A stretch of DNA of 64,000 bases, from NCBI GenBank assembly GCA_017935185.1, contig JAGBIC010000014.1:43515-107514 (forward strand), in the 5' to 3' direction. Made by a program: the position numbers and the translations under genes. Positions within the stretch are counted from its first letter, which is position 1, and the number at the start of each line of letters is the position of its first letter. This stretch comes from Alistipes sp. Its GTDB lineage: Bacteria; Bacteroidota; Bacteroidia; Bacteroidales; Rikenellaceae. Shown piece by piece: positions 52,009 to 61,312 of the stretch. The notes under the pieces are model-generated. The model had not been told where the DNA came from. It was given only the letters and a program-made list of their open reading frames with translations, and made no database searches.

Positions 52009-53277
52009 TTATCTTACGATAGTCTCCTCACGGTCGGGGCCCACAGAGATAATCTTAATGGGCACTCCTGTCTCTCGCTCGATAAACTCAACGTACTGCT
52101 TAAACTCGGCGGGGAAATCCTCATAACGACGAATATCGCTAATTCGGCTCTTCCAGCCCTTGAACTCGGTGTATACCGGCTCGACATCTCCTGAAAGCTC
52201 ATAGGGAAGATGGTTTACAACCTCACCATTTACCTTATAAGCAGTTGCAATCTTGATAGTATCGAAACCATCCATCACATCAGCCTTCATCATGATGAGC
52301 TGAGTAACGCCATCAACCATTACTGCATACTTCAAGGCTACCAAGTCGAGCCATCCGCAACGACGGGGACGACCCGTAACGGCTCCGAACTCGTGACCAA
52401 TGCGTCCCAACTCCTTACCTGTCTCATCGAAAAGCTCGGTAGGGAACGGACCACTACCTACGCGTGTGCAATAGGCCTTGAAGATACCATATACATCACC
52501 GATTTTTGTAGGCGCGACACCCAAACCGGTACATACTCCTGCACAAACCGTATTAGACGAGGTAACAAAGGGATAAGTACCGAAATCAATATCGAGCATA
52601 GAACCCTGAGCACCCTCGGCCAAGATTGCGACATCCTGCTCGATGAACTTATTTACCTCATGCTCGCTATCAATAAAGCGGAAACCACGCAGATACTCGA
52701 TGCCCTCCATCCAAGTCTTCTCGTACTCGGTAACATCATACTCAAAACCCGCATATTGAGCCAACATATCAACGTGCTTGCTCTTGAGTTTATTGTAACG
52801 CTCAACAAAATCCTCTGCCAACACATCACCAAAACGCAGACCATTACGACCCGTCTTATCCATATAGGTCGGGCCGATACCCTTTAATGTAGAGCCAATC
52901 TTAGACTTACCTTTGGCAGCCTCGCTCGCCGCATCCAACATGCGGTGTGTAGGCAAAATGATATGAGCCTTCTTTGATATCAGCAACTTCTCTTGAACGG
53001 GGATGCCCTGTGCGGCGATATTCTTAAGCTCTTCGGTAAGACTTACAGGATCGACAACAACTCCATTACCTATAACATTGATAGAGCCATCACGGAAAAT
53101 TCCTGAAGGAACCGTACGCAACACAAAACTTTTATCACCGAAATGCAACGAATGACCGGCATTGGGTCCGCCCTGAAAACGAGCCACAACTGCATAATTG
53201 GGCGTAAGCACATCAACAACCTTGCCTTTACCTTCGTCGCCCCATTGTAATCCGAGTACTACATCTACTTTTTTCAT
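52009..53277 (-). CDS. purA: Adenylosuccinate synthase (PurA)
   Basis: Joins IMP and aspartate with GTP in AMP synthesis. The 422-residue protein has the N-terminal P-loop-like LGLQWGDEGKGKVVDVL, the IMP/GTP region GNGVVVDP and GIGPTYMDKTGR, and AEGAQGSMLDIDFGTYPFVTSSNT (normally QGTLLD). The terminal KIISVGPDREETIV closes the GTP site. A TACCTTTG -7 box at 53319-53326 gives a leader of about 35 nt. It stands alone. Confidence 0.97.
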   Translation of the reverse strand: MKKVDVVLGLQWGDEGKGKVVDVLTPNYAVVARFQGGPNAGHSLHFGDKSFVLRTVPSGIFRDGSINVIGNGVVVDPVSLTEELKNIAAQGIPVQEKLLISKKAHIILPTHRMLDAASEAAKGKSKIGSTLKGIGPTYMDKTGRNGLRFGDVLAEDFVERYNKLKSKHVDMLAQYAGFEYDVTEYEKTWMEGIEYLRGFRFIDSEHEVNKFIEQDVAILAEGAQGSMLDIDFGTYPFVTSSNTVCAGVCTGLGVAPTKIGDVYGIFKAYCTRVGSGPFPTELFDETGKELGRIGHEFGAVTGRPRRCGWLDLVALKYAVMVDGVTQLIMMKADVMDGFDTIKIATAYKVNGEVVNHLPYELSGDVEPVYTEFKGWKSRISDIRRYEDFPAEFKQYVEFIERETGVPIKIISVGPDREETIVR

Positions 53278-53318
53278 TTACCAGTTTAGCATTAAACGCA
53301 AAAGACATTTTTTGCACC

Positions 53319-53326
53319 CAAAGGTA
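53319..53326 (-). promoter_or_regulatory. -7 promoter box of purA
   Basis: TACCTTTG on the minus strand; consensus TAnnTTTG. Confidence 0.6.
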
Positions 53327-53462
53327 CTCATTTTTTTTCATCTGCAAGCCTAATCGACAGCGGAAGTTATCAACAGGTTGTTAAAATACCCGTTTTGTGG
53401 CAAAATTACTTTATGCGAGATAAAAACATGCCCTATTTCAAACGACATATAAAACAATATAC

Positions 53463-53493
53463 TTTGACCATTGCCACACAATTCGTATATTTG
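53463..53493 (+). promoter_or_regulatory. Promoter of the large lipoprotein gene
   Basis: TTTG (53463-53466), exactly 19 bp, TATATTTG (53486-53493). It fixes the start codon at ATG 53513, since an ATG at 53471 would lie inside the promoter. Confidence 0.75.
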
Positions 53494-53512
53494 CATAACA
53501 AAACCCTCTGTT

Positions 53513-55696
53513 ATGAAAAAAGTCACACTAGCAATATCCCTTTGCCTAGCACTCGCTGCATGCGATCAAACTCTCAATCACAATACAGAAACACAAAGCC
53601 AGGTCAGAACAACATTCCAAACAACACAACCGTGGCGGCCAACCATGGATAACCGTGCAGATGCTGTAATGATTTATGGCATATATGGCGACCACCGCAT
53701 ACCCGAACAGCGCAAAGCCTTTCACGACCGCATAAAATCGTGGAGCGAGAGAGGTTACTCTACTCACTTCATGACGGGTATTGCATGGGGAGAGTATCAA
53801 GATTTCTTTTCAGGTGCATGGGATGGCTCACGCCACGACGACAATGGGCAAGTAAGAGAAAACGGCGATACGGTTTGGCATCACCCGGGTGTGCCCTACA
53901 TCGTTCCAACCGATAAATATATAGAATATTTCAATCAGCAACATATTCAACCTGTAATTGATGCCGGCATAAACGAGATTTTCCTCGAGGAGCCGGAATT
54001 TTGGGCATTTGCAGGATATAGCCAGGCTTTCAAAGATGAATGGCAGAAATATTATGGTTTTGAGTGGCGGCCACAACACACATCGCCCGAGAACACCTAT
54101 CTATCGAACAAACTCAAATACCATCTTTATTACGAAGCACTGCGCAAAACATTCTCCTACGCCAAAGAGTATGGGCGCACCAAAGGCATGGATGTAAAAT
54201 GCTATGTACCCACCCATTCATTGTTGAGTTACACTCAAATCCAGATGGTCAGTCCCGAAGCAAGTCTTGCATCATTGGATTGCGTCAATGGCTACATCGC
54301 TCAGGTATGGACTGGCACCGCACGCATGGCCAACCTCTACAACGGAGTAATAAAAGAGCGTTGTTTCGAGGGCGCATTCCTCGAATACGGCAGCATGGCC
54401 TCGATGACCGAGCCTACGGGTCGCAAGATGTTTTTCCTGACCGACCCCGTGGAGGACGCACGACGTGATTGGGCCGACTACAAACGCAACTACGAAGCGA
54501 CCTTCACAGCCCAACTTCTGTATCCGCAAATCGGCAACTATGAGATAATGCCGTGGCCCGAACGAATATACGAAGGATTGTATCCCATAAATGCCACAAG
54601 CGACCAGATGGCTTCAATCCCATCTTTTTATGCCACGCAGATGCAAGTGATGATAAACGCACTCAACAATATGCCCGTGTGCGACAGCAGGATTGACGGC
54701 ACGCAAGGCATAAGTATCGCCATGGCAAACTCATTGATGTTTCAACGCTACCCCACCCATGCCGGATATGAAGACCCATATTTATCCAATTTTTTCGGCC
54801 TAGCAATGCCTCTGCTAAAGCGAGGAGTTCCCATAAGCATCACACACTTGGAAAATACAGGCTACAAAAAGTCGCTCGAAAATATCAAAGTTTTAATAAT
54901 GAGCTACTCAAATCTGAAACCGCTTGACCACAAGACGCATCATCACATTTCTGAATGGGTTAAAAAAGGTGGTACTCTGATTTATTGCAGCCGCGACAAC
55001 GACCCATTCCAGAATGTCATGGAGTGGTGGAATAGCAATGGCAATAAATATACAGCGCCATCGCAACATCTATTCGAGTTAATGGCCATACCCCCTGCCG
55101 AGGGTGAGCACAAATTTGGCAAGGGAGCTGTGTATATCATGCGCAACGACCCCAAAGAGTTTGTAGCTCAAGCCGGCAGCGAAAGCAACTACATAGATGT
55201 AGTCTGCCGTCTATTCAAGCAATCGACCGACAAAGAGGTAAAATTCAAGAATCACCTGCATTTGAGCCGTGGCATGTATGAGGTGATTGCCGTAATGGAC
55301 GAGAGTACCGACAATAATCCATATAAAATTGACGGTTTATTTATAGACCTTTACGACCCCACTCTGCCAATCATAAATCGCAAGGTCATACATCCCAACG
55401 AGCAAGCTCTACTCATAAATCTGAACAAACTAAATCGCGGACGGAAGGCTCAAATTTTGGCCTCTGGGTATCGTGCCGAGGAGTGGCAGCACAACCACCG
55501 CACCATATCGTTCGTGGCTAAAGGGCCTATCAACACCATAGCGCCCTCGCGCATCCTGCTACCCAAAGCCCCAAAACGCATCAGCATAGATGGTGTGGAT
55601 ATTACAGTCTCCACTCCGTGGGATGAGGAGAGCAGCACTCTACTTCTGCAAATCAATAACACCCCCGATGGTCGAAAAATTGAAATTGAGTGGTAA
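53513..55696 (+). CDS. Large exported lipoprotein, glycosidase-like (family not recognised)
   Basis: A 727-residue protein with a lipoprotein signal peptide (LAISLCLALAAC). Residues about 35-400 look like a TIM barrel with an acidic strand end, INEIFLEEPEFWAF, and aromatic-rich loops. Residues about 450-520 resemble a flavodoxin/GATase-like domain (VLIMSYSNLKPL, GGTLIYCSRDNDPF), as in GH42-type beta-galactosidase trimerisation domains. The C-terminus is beta-rich. I infer a surface glycoside hydrolase but cannot name the family or catalytic pair. Lone gene with perfect promoter and terminator. Confidence 0.6.
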   Translation: MKKVTLAISLCLALAACDQTLNHNTETQSQVRTTFQTTQPWRPTMDNRADAVMIYGIYGDHRIPEQRKAFHDRIKSWSERGYSTHFMTGIAWGEYQDFFSGAWDGSRHDDNGQVRENGDTVWHHPGVPYIVPTDKYIEYFNQQHIQPVIDAGINEIFLEEPEFWAFAGYSQAFKDEWQKYYGFEWRPQHTSPENTYLSNKLKYHLYYEALRKTFSYAKEYGRTKGMDVKCYVPTHSLLSYTQIQMVSPEASLASLDCVNGYIAQVWTGTARMANLYNGVIKERCFEGAFLEYGSMASMTEPTGRKMFFLTDPVEDARRDWADYKRNYEATFTAQLLYPQIGNYEIMPWPERIYEGLYPINATSDQMASIPSFYATQMQVMINALNNMPVCDSRIDGTQGISIAMANSLMFQRYPTHAGYEDPYLSNFFGLAMPLLKRGVPISITHLENTGYKKSLENIKVLIMSYSNLKPLDHKTHHHISEWVKKGGTLIYCSRDNDPFQNVMEWWNSNGNKYTAPSQHLFELMAIPPAEGEHKFGKGAVYIMRNDPKEFVAQAGSESNYIDVVCRLFKQSTDKEVKFKNHLHLSRGMYEVIAVMDESTDNNPYKIDGLFIDLYDPTLPIINRKVIHPNEQALLINLNKLNRGRKAQILASGYRAEEWQHNHRTISFVAKGPINTIAPSRILLPKAPKRISIDGVDITVSTPWDEESSTLLLQINNTPDGRKIEIEW

Positions 55697-55737
55697 ATAA
55701 ACAAGCCTGTATAGACTCGCTATACAGGCTTGTTTAT
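55697..55737. terminator. Bidirectional terminator
   Basis: Perfect 18-bp stem (55697-55714 with 55720-55737, core AAGCCTGTATAG) and 5-nt loop between convergent genes. Confidence 0.93.
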
Positions 55738-55750
55738 ATCATAAAACGAA

Positions 55751-56065
55751 CTACATATCATCCTCACCATCCATCGATGCGTCATCATGGATTTCGTCGG
55801 CGCCCTTAATTTCGTCATCACCGAAGAACTCCTCCTCGATAGCCTCTTCAGACGAATCATCAATCTTTACATCGATCTTTACCATATACGAGGTGTCATC
55901 AGTTTCGTAAGGCACCACATAGAAAAAGTCGCCATTAGGCTTATCTATTCGGGTCATCACCTCGGCAAAGCCACGAGGATACAAGGCTTTAACCGCCTCT
56001 TGTTGCTCGGGTGACAGGTTATGGAAGTTGGTCACCAATCGTTTTTTTGAGATATTTTGAGTCAT
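55751..56065 (-). CDS. Acidic small conserved hypothetical protein
   Basis: Not recognised. A 104-residue cytoplasmic protein. The N-terminal half (FHNLSPEQQEAVKALYPRGF, then FFYVVPYETDDTSYMVKIDV) is a small alpha/beta unit; the last 35 residues are almost only Asp, Glu, Ser and Gly. It is the kind of Bacteroidota protein found next to conserved housekeeping genes with no assigned function. It diverges from ligA; the 56066-56200 gap contains both promoters. Confidence 0.72.
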   Translation of the reverse strand: MTQNISKKRLVTNFHNLSPEQQEAVKALYPRGFAEVMTRIDKPNGDFFYVVPYETDDTSYMVKIDVKIDDSSEEAIEEEFFGDDEIKGADEIHDDASMDGEDDM

Positions 56066-56200
56066 AATTCGCTAAAATTTTCTGCAAGTATACACAAAAT
56101 TTAGATATTGGGCCAAATCTTTATATTTTTTTTGCATTTTTTTTATTTTTCGCCATTCTTCCAAACAAATTATGTACCTTTACCGATATTTTCAGCCACG

Positions 56201-58336
56201 ATGACCGTAGAACAACAAATACACAACCTGCGAGAGCAACTCGATAAATATAATTACCAATATTATGTCGAGAACAATCCCACCATATCAGACTTCGAAT
56301 TCGACCGTCTGATGCGTGAGTTGCAAGATTTGGAAGCCGAGCATCCCGAATTCCACGATCCCAACTCACCCACCATGCGTGTGGGTAGCGATGTGAGCAA
56401 CGGCTTCCGCAGTGTTGAGCACTCGTTTCCCATGCTTTCGCTATCGAACACCTACTCGCTCGACGAGCTTGGAGAGTGGATTGAGCGCATCGAGCGTGAG
56501 GTTGAAAATCCCGAGTTTGTGTGTGAACTCAAGTTCGACGGCACAGCCATATCGCTCACTTATGAACATGGGCGATTGCTTCGCGCTGTCACTCGTGGCG
56601 ACGGCACACGTGGTGATGATGTGACTGAAAATGTGCGTACGATTCGCACTATTCCACTTGTATTAAAAGGTCAGGGGTACCCCGATTTCTTTGAGATACG
56701 AGGTGAGATTTTTATGCCCTACTCATCATTCGACCGCCTAAATGCCGAGCGCGAGGCCGCAGGCGAGCAGTTGCTGGCCAACCCTCGCAATGCCGCTGCC
56801 GGCACATTAAAACAGCTCCAATCGCAAGTTGTGGCCAAACGTGGTTTGGATTGCACACTATATCAACTCTCGGGTGAAAATTTGAGCTACACCTCTCATA
56901 TCGAGAGTCTGAACTCTGCACGCCAATGGGGATTCAAGATTTCGGAGCATGTCACAATATGCAAAAACCGCAACGAGATTGAGGAGTATATCAAGCATTG
57001 GGACACCGAACGCAAAAGTCTGCCCTATGCCACCGACGGCGTTGTGATAAAGGTAAATCGTTTCAGCGACCGCAAAATTCTCGGTTCGACCGCCAAAGCT
57101 CCCAAATGGGCCGTTGCCTATAAATTCAAAGCCGAGCAGGCTTTGACACGTCTCCTAAAAGTCACTTATCAGGTTGGCCGCACAGGAGCAATAACACCGG
57201 TTGCCAACCTTGAACCCGTATTACTAGCCGGCACCACCGTTAAACGTGCAACGCTACACAACGCCGACCAGATTGCTGCGCTTGACATCCGTGAAGGCGA
57301 CATGGTCTATGTAGAGAAAGGCGGCGAGATTATTCCCAAAATCACAGAAGTAGAACTTTCGGAGCGCGCAGCCGACAGCAAACCATTGGAGTATATCACC
57401 CACTGCCCCGAGTGTGGCACCGAGCTTGTCCGCTACGAAGGCGAAGCGAAGCACTATTGTCCCAACCAAAGCGGTTGTCGCCCACAGATTTTAGGCAGAA
57501 TAGTGCACTTCATTCGTCGCAAGGCGATGAACATCGAAACCTTGGGCGAGGAGACCGTTGAGCTATTGTTTGACAATGGATTGGTGAAGTGTATTGCCGA
57601 CCTGTACGACCTGCGCGAGGAGCAACTTTCGGTTTTACCACGTTTGGGCGAGAAGTCGGCAGCAAACATAATTCAAAATATTGAGGCCTCAAAACAAATT
57701 CCTTTCCATAGGGTTTTATTCGCTCTGGGAATACGTTTTGTAGGTGAAACAACAGCCAAATACCTGGCTGCACATTTTCAGTCGCTCGATGCCATTATCA
57801 GTGCTGACCGAGAGAGTCTGATTGAGGCCGAGGAGGTGGGTGGCAAGATTGCCGATGCCATAATTGAGTATTTTGCCGACGAGAAGAACCAGATTATCAT
57901 AAATCGTCTGCGCGAAGCTGGAATAAAATTCGAAGCCGAGCGCAAGCAGATACAGTCGCAAGTTCTTGCAGGATTAAATTTTGTAATTTCGGGGTCGTTC
58001 GACAACCACTCTCGTGACGAACTTAAGGCCTTGATTGAAGCTCATGGAGGAAAAAATCTCGCAGCAGTATCAGCCAACACATCATATCTGTTGGCAGGAC
58101 ATAAAATCGGGCCGGCAAAATTGCAAAAAGCCACAAAGCTCGGTGTACAAATTATATCGGAGGAGGATTTTATCGAGATGATTGGTAACGATGTGACCAA
58201 CGCAGATTCCACCGAAAACGCCCCCAATACAGCGGTCAAGTTTGATGTTGAAGATAAAACACCCGTAAACTCTTCCAACACAAAGAGCGAGAACGAGCCT
58301 GCTGCACAAACACCCATTCAAGGCTCACTATTTTAA
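56201..58336 (+). CDS. ligA: NAD-dependent DNA ligase LigA
   Basis: Seals nicks in replication and repair using NAD+. The 711-residue protein has the Ia domain (YYVENNPTISDFEFDRLM), adenylation Lys111 in ELKFDGTAISL, OB fold, zinc finger with four Cys (about 402, 405, 420, 426), helix-hairpin-helix repeats and a BRCT domain (about 587-665). Beyond BRCT is a 46-residue acidic tail ending in QGSLF. ATG 56201 is chosen because residues encoded upstream are low-complexity Phe-rich. It is followed by dapA after 46 nt. Confidence 0.97.
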   Translation: MTVEQQIHNLREQLDKYNYQYYVENNPTISDFEFDRLMRELQDLEAEHPEFHDPNSPTMRVGSDVSNGFRSVEHSFPMLSLSNTYSLDELGEWIERIEREVENPEFVCELKFDGTAISLTYEHGRLLRAVTRGDGTRGDDVTENVRTIRTIPLVLKGQGYPDFFEIRGEIFMPYSSFDRLNAEREAAGEQLLANPRNAAAGTLKQLQSQVVAKRGLDCTLYQLSGENLSYTSHIESLNSARQWGFKISEHVTICKNRNEIEEYIKHWDTERKSLPYATDGVVIKVNRFSDRKILGSTAKAPKWAVAYKFKAEQALTRLLKVTYQVGRTGAITPVANLEPVLLAGTTVKRATLHNADQIAALDIREGDMVYVEKGGEIIPKITEVELSERAADSKPLEYITHCPECGTELVRYEGEAKHYCPNQSGCRPQILGRIVHFIRRKAMNIETLGEETVELLFDNGLVKCIADLYDLREEQLSVLPRLGEKSAANIIQNIEASKQIPFHRVLFALGIRFVGETTAKYLAAHFQSLDAIISADRESLIEAEEVGGKIADAIIEYFADEKNQIIINRLREAGIKFEAERKQIQSQVLAGLNFVISGSFDNHSRDELKALIEAHGGKNLAAVSANTSYLLAGHKIGPAKLQKATKLGVQIISEEDFIEMIGNDVTNADSTENAPNTAVKFDVEDKTPVNSSNTKSENEPAAQTPIQGSLF

Positions 58337-58382
58337 GTTTAAGAGATTAGGTTAATGATATAATATTGAAGAGATTTCGAAT

Positions 58383-59273
58383 ATGAAAAACAATAAGTTA
58401 TGCGGGGTTGGCGCAGCCATGATCACCCCATTCAAAAACGACTTTTCGTGCGACATGGAGGCCTTGGCCCGGATGTTGGACTATGTTATCGATGGCGGAG
58501 CCAATTACATTGTCAGCCTCGGCACCACTGCCGAGACTCCTACACTCACCGAGCAGGAGAAGCGCGAAATACTCGATTTCACACGTCAGCATGTCAATGG
58601 CCGAGTACCCATCGTGGTGGGCGCAGGAGGCAACAACACTTCGGCACTCATCAAATATATAAACAACATGGATCTGACGGGCATTGAAGCCATATTGAGT
58701 GTTACACCCTACTACAACAAGCCCTCGCAGGAGGGGCTCTACCGCCACTACAAGGCAGTTGCAGAGTCATCACCCCTGCCAATCATCCTATACAATGTTC
58801 CGGGGCGTACGGGAGTCAACATGACAGCCGAAACCACATGCCGGCTCGCAGCCGATGTTGAGAATATAATTGGTATAAAAGAGGCTTCGGGCAAAATCGA
58901 TCAGATATCACAAATCATCAAGTATTGTCCAAAGGATTTTCTGGTACTTTCGGGTGACGACGGCATGACGGTAGATGTCATGCACAAAGGTGGCCATGGA
59001 GTCATCTCGGTTGCCGTGAATGCCTTTCCAAAGCGATTTTCACACGTGGTATACCTTGCAAAACAGGGTCTTTTTGAACGAGCCAACGAAGCATACGCTC
59101 CGCTACATGAAGCTGTTTGCGCCCTATTTGAGCAGGGTAATCCCACCGGAGTAAAGGCAGCCCTGACCATATTGGGGCAGATTGACAACGTCCTTCGTCT
59201 GCCACTTGTTCCTGCCACCGATTTATTGATGAAAAAGATGGAAAGATTGATTCGTGAATACGAATTGAGCTAA
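58383..59273 (+). CDS. dapA: 4-hydroxy-tetrahydrodipicolinate synthase (DapA)
   Basis: Condenses pyruvate and aspartate semialdehyde in lysine and diaminopimelate synthesis. The 296-residue barrel has GTTAETPTLT, YYNKPSQEGLYRHY, NVPGRTGVNM (catalytic Tyr in LYNVPGRT) and the Schiff-base Lys in GIKEASG. Length and motifs are standard. The gene is 46 nt after ligA and 31 nt before the DUF4919 gene. Confidence 0.97.
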   Translation: MKNNKLCGVGAAMITPFKNDFSCDMEALARMLDYVIDGGANYIVSLGTTAETPTLTEQEKREILDFTRQHVNGRVPIVVGAGGNNTSALIKYINNMDLTGIEAILSVTPYYNKPSQEGLYRHYKAVAESSPLPIILYNVPGRTGVNMTAETTCRLAADVENIIGIKEASGKIDQISQIIKYCPKDFLVLSGDDGMTVDVMHKGGHGVISVAVNAFPKRFSHVVYLAKQGLFERANEAYAPLHEAVCALFEQGNPTGVKAALTILGQIDNVLRLPLVPATDLLMKKMERLIREYELS

Positions 59274-59304
59274 ATGATACGTTCTCATAAAAAACACCAA
59301 CAAT

Positions 59305-60045
59305 ATGAGATTCAAATATTTATTTTTATTCCTGTTACTGATTCCCGCGACTCTGCTGGCTAAAGTGCCTGACGAAGAGGATATTCTACGCAAGACCCTT
59401 GATTCTTCTTCGCCGTTTTACTTCCCTGCGCTAATGATGCGATACACCAACTTGGAGCGTCTTTCGGAGGAGGAGTATCACTATTTGTATTATGGCTACG
59501 CATGCCAAGACAGCTATAAACCCACAATGAGCAATGACGGCACAACAAACCTCTACACATCGCTCGTGGGATTGGACGCCGACAAGCCCGAAACCGAGCA
59601 GTTGCAGCACATCATATCATCATCAATCGAAGCGCTTCACAGCGACCCCTTCAGCCCGATGATTCTCAACACGCTTGTCTATGCATACGGGGCATTGGGC
59701 GACAAAAAAAACGAGGAGGCCTATTTCTACCATCTTCAGGGAATCTTGGAAACAATAAAATCATCGGGCGATGGCCGTTCCGAGAAGTACCCAATGCATA
59801 TCATCATGTTTTCTCATGCAGTGGATGTGGTAGCATCGATGGGCGTAGAAAGCCGACGGGCTCAAATCATCAGTCGCAGTGTTGAGTATATACCTCTTGT
59901 AACACCGCGCAAAGTTCCTGACGGAAAAATCAAGGGTTTCTACTTCGATTACAGTCGAATATATCGCAACAAGCCCGACGATGTAACGTTCAAGAAAAAA
60001 CGCACATGGCAATTTAACAATCTGGGAGTAAGAGAGTATAAATAA
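59305..60045 (+). CDS. DUF4919 exported protein
   Basis: A 246-residue protein with signal peptide RFKYLFLFLLLIPATLLA. The body is alpha-helical with TPR-like character (MRYTNLERLSEEEYHYLYYG, ALGDKKNEEAYFYHLQGILE) and ends in a short beta segment (FYFDYSRIY). This is the DUF4919 family of Bacteroidota; no function is known. It is separated by 3 nt from the C11 peptidase gene, so the two act as one transcription unit. Confidence 0.82.
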   Translation: MRFKYLFLFLLLIPATLLAKVPDEEDILRKTLDSSSPFYFPALMMRYTNLERLSEEEYHYLYYGYACQDSYKPTMSNDGTTNLYTSLVGLDADKPETEQLQHIISSSIEALHSDPFSPMILNTLVYAYGALGDKKNEEAYFYHLQGILETIKSSGDGRSEKYPMHIIMFSHAVDVVASMGVESRRAQIISRSVEYIPLVTPRKVPDGKIKGFYFDYSRIYRNKPDDVTFKKKRTWQFNNLGVREYK

Positions 60046-60048
60046 CAG

Positions 60049-61251
60049 ATGAAGAAAATTATAAAATATCTAATGGTGCTGGCAGTAATCTCGCTGCTCG
60101 CACCATCATGTCGTAAAGACAACACTCCGCAGGATACAACACCTCCCCACACAATTATATTCTATTTTGTAGGCGTAAGTCTCAACAGCGATTTTCAGAG
60201 AAATCAAAATGCAATAGAGGCAGCTTTGAACGAAAATATACAAGGTCGCAGCCGAGTTATCACCTGTTGTCAGAATCGCGTCAAAAACAAGATAGACATT
60301 ACCGAGTTTGTTTTTCGCGATGGACTCTGCCAGCGAGAGCCGCTTACCACATTAGATCTTCCCGAGCAAATGAACGAGCAGGAGCTGGCCTCAATTCTAT
60401 CTAAAGCAATGGCTCTTGCCCCCGCCACAAGTTATGGATTGGTTATCGGCTCACACGGCTTGGGTTGGCTACCAATTGGCGCTGACCCATCTACAGGGCG
60501 AACAGCAAAAGGTTATATCACCCACTCTGAGCTTTGGAATTTTGAAAAGAACACCACTACACGCTACCTCGGCGAGGATAGCAACCCCGAGAATATTTTC
60601 GAACTGAAAACGCTATCCAATGCCCTTACAAGGACAGGCGTAAAGATGGATTATATTCTTTTTGATGCATGTTTTATGTCCAACATAGAATCTGTTTACG
60701 ACCTGCGCACCAACGCCGATTACATAATCGCCTCACCTTGCGAGATTCTAAGAGCAGGATTCCCTTATTTGAAAGTGATGCCGCTACTGCTGAAAAACGG
60801 TGGCACAAACCACGATTTGGATGGTGTTTGCCGTGCATATTACGAAGATTATTTGAGCGACCCGGGATATTCGGGTGTTGTGGCACTAATTGATTGCTCG
60901 CAGCTAAACGATTTGGCAAAGGCCATGAAAGATGTAAACAATGCCACAAAGGATGATAGCAAGTTATCGGGTGTTCAAACCTATGACGGCTTTAACAATC
61001 ACCTATTCTTCGATTTAGGAGATTACGTAGACAAAACTTGCACCAACGAGGAGGTGAAAAGCCGATTCAAGGCACAACTTGAGCGTACAATTCCGAGCAA
61101 ATACACTACGAGTAAGTTCTGGGCCGGATATGGAAATATGGGATACTACAGCGTCAATGCAAAAGTATATAGTGGCATAACCACATCGCAACCATCTGTT
61201 ATGTACCAGAGCAATTACAAAGATACCGAGTGGTATAAGGCCACACACTAA
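60049..61251 (+). CDS. C11 clostripain-type cysteine peptidase, lipoprotein
   Basis: A 400-residue peptidase with a lipoprotein signal peptide (MVLAVISLLAPSC). The clan CD catalytic dyad is His136 in IGSHGLGW and Cys208 in LFDACFMSNIESV. Clostripain-family enzymes cleave after Arg or Lys and can mature by self-cleavage; the acidic pocket residue after Cys was not mapped. Surface location suggests protein breakdown or interaction with the host. It ends at a strong terminator. Confidence 0.92.
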   Translation: MKKIIKYLMVLAVISLLAPSCRKDNTPQDTTPPHTIIFYFVGVSLNSDFQRNQNAIEAALNENIQGRSRVITCCQNRVKNKIDITEFVFRDGLCQREPLTTLDLPEQMNEQELASILSKAMALAPATSYGLVIGSHGLGWLPIGADPSTGRTAKGYITHSELWNFEKNTTTRYLGEDSNPENIFELKTLSNALTRTGVKMDYILFDACFMSNIESVYDLRTNADYIIASPCEILRAGFPYLKVMPLLLKNGGTNHDLDGVCRAYYEDYLSDPGYSGVVALIDCSQLNDLAKAMKDVNNATKDDSKLSGVQTYDGFNNHLFFDLGDYVDKTCTNEEVKSRFKAQLERTIPSKYTTSKFWAGYGNMGYYSVNAKVYSGITTSQPSVMYQSNYKDTEWYKATH

Positions 61252-61262
61252 AGGTTATCAAC

Positions 61263-61298
61263 AAAAAAGAGAGAGAGGTCTAAACCTCTCTCTTTTTT
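61263..61298. terminator. Bidirectional terminator
   Basis: Hairpin AAAAGAGAGAGGT/ACCTCTCTCTTTTTT (61263-61279 with 61284-61298) with one bulge, between convergent genes. Confidence 0.85.
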
Positions 61299-61312
61299 AC
61301 ACCATCTATCTA

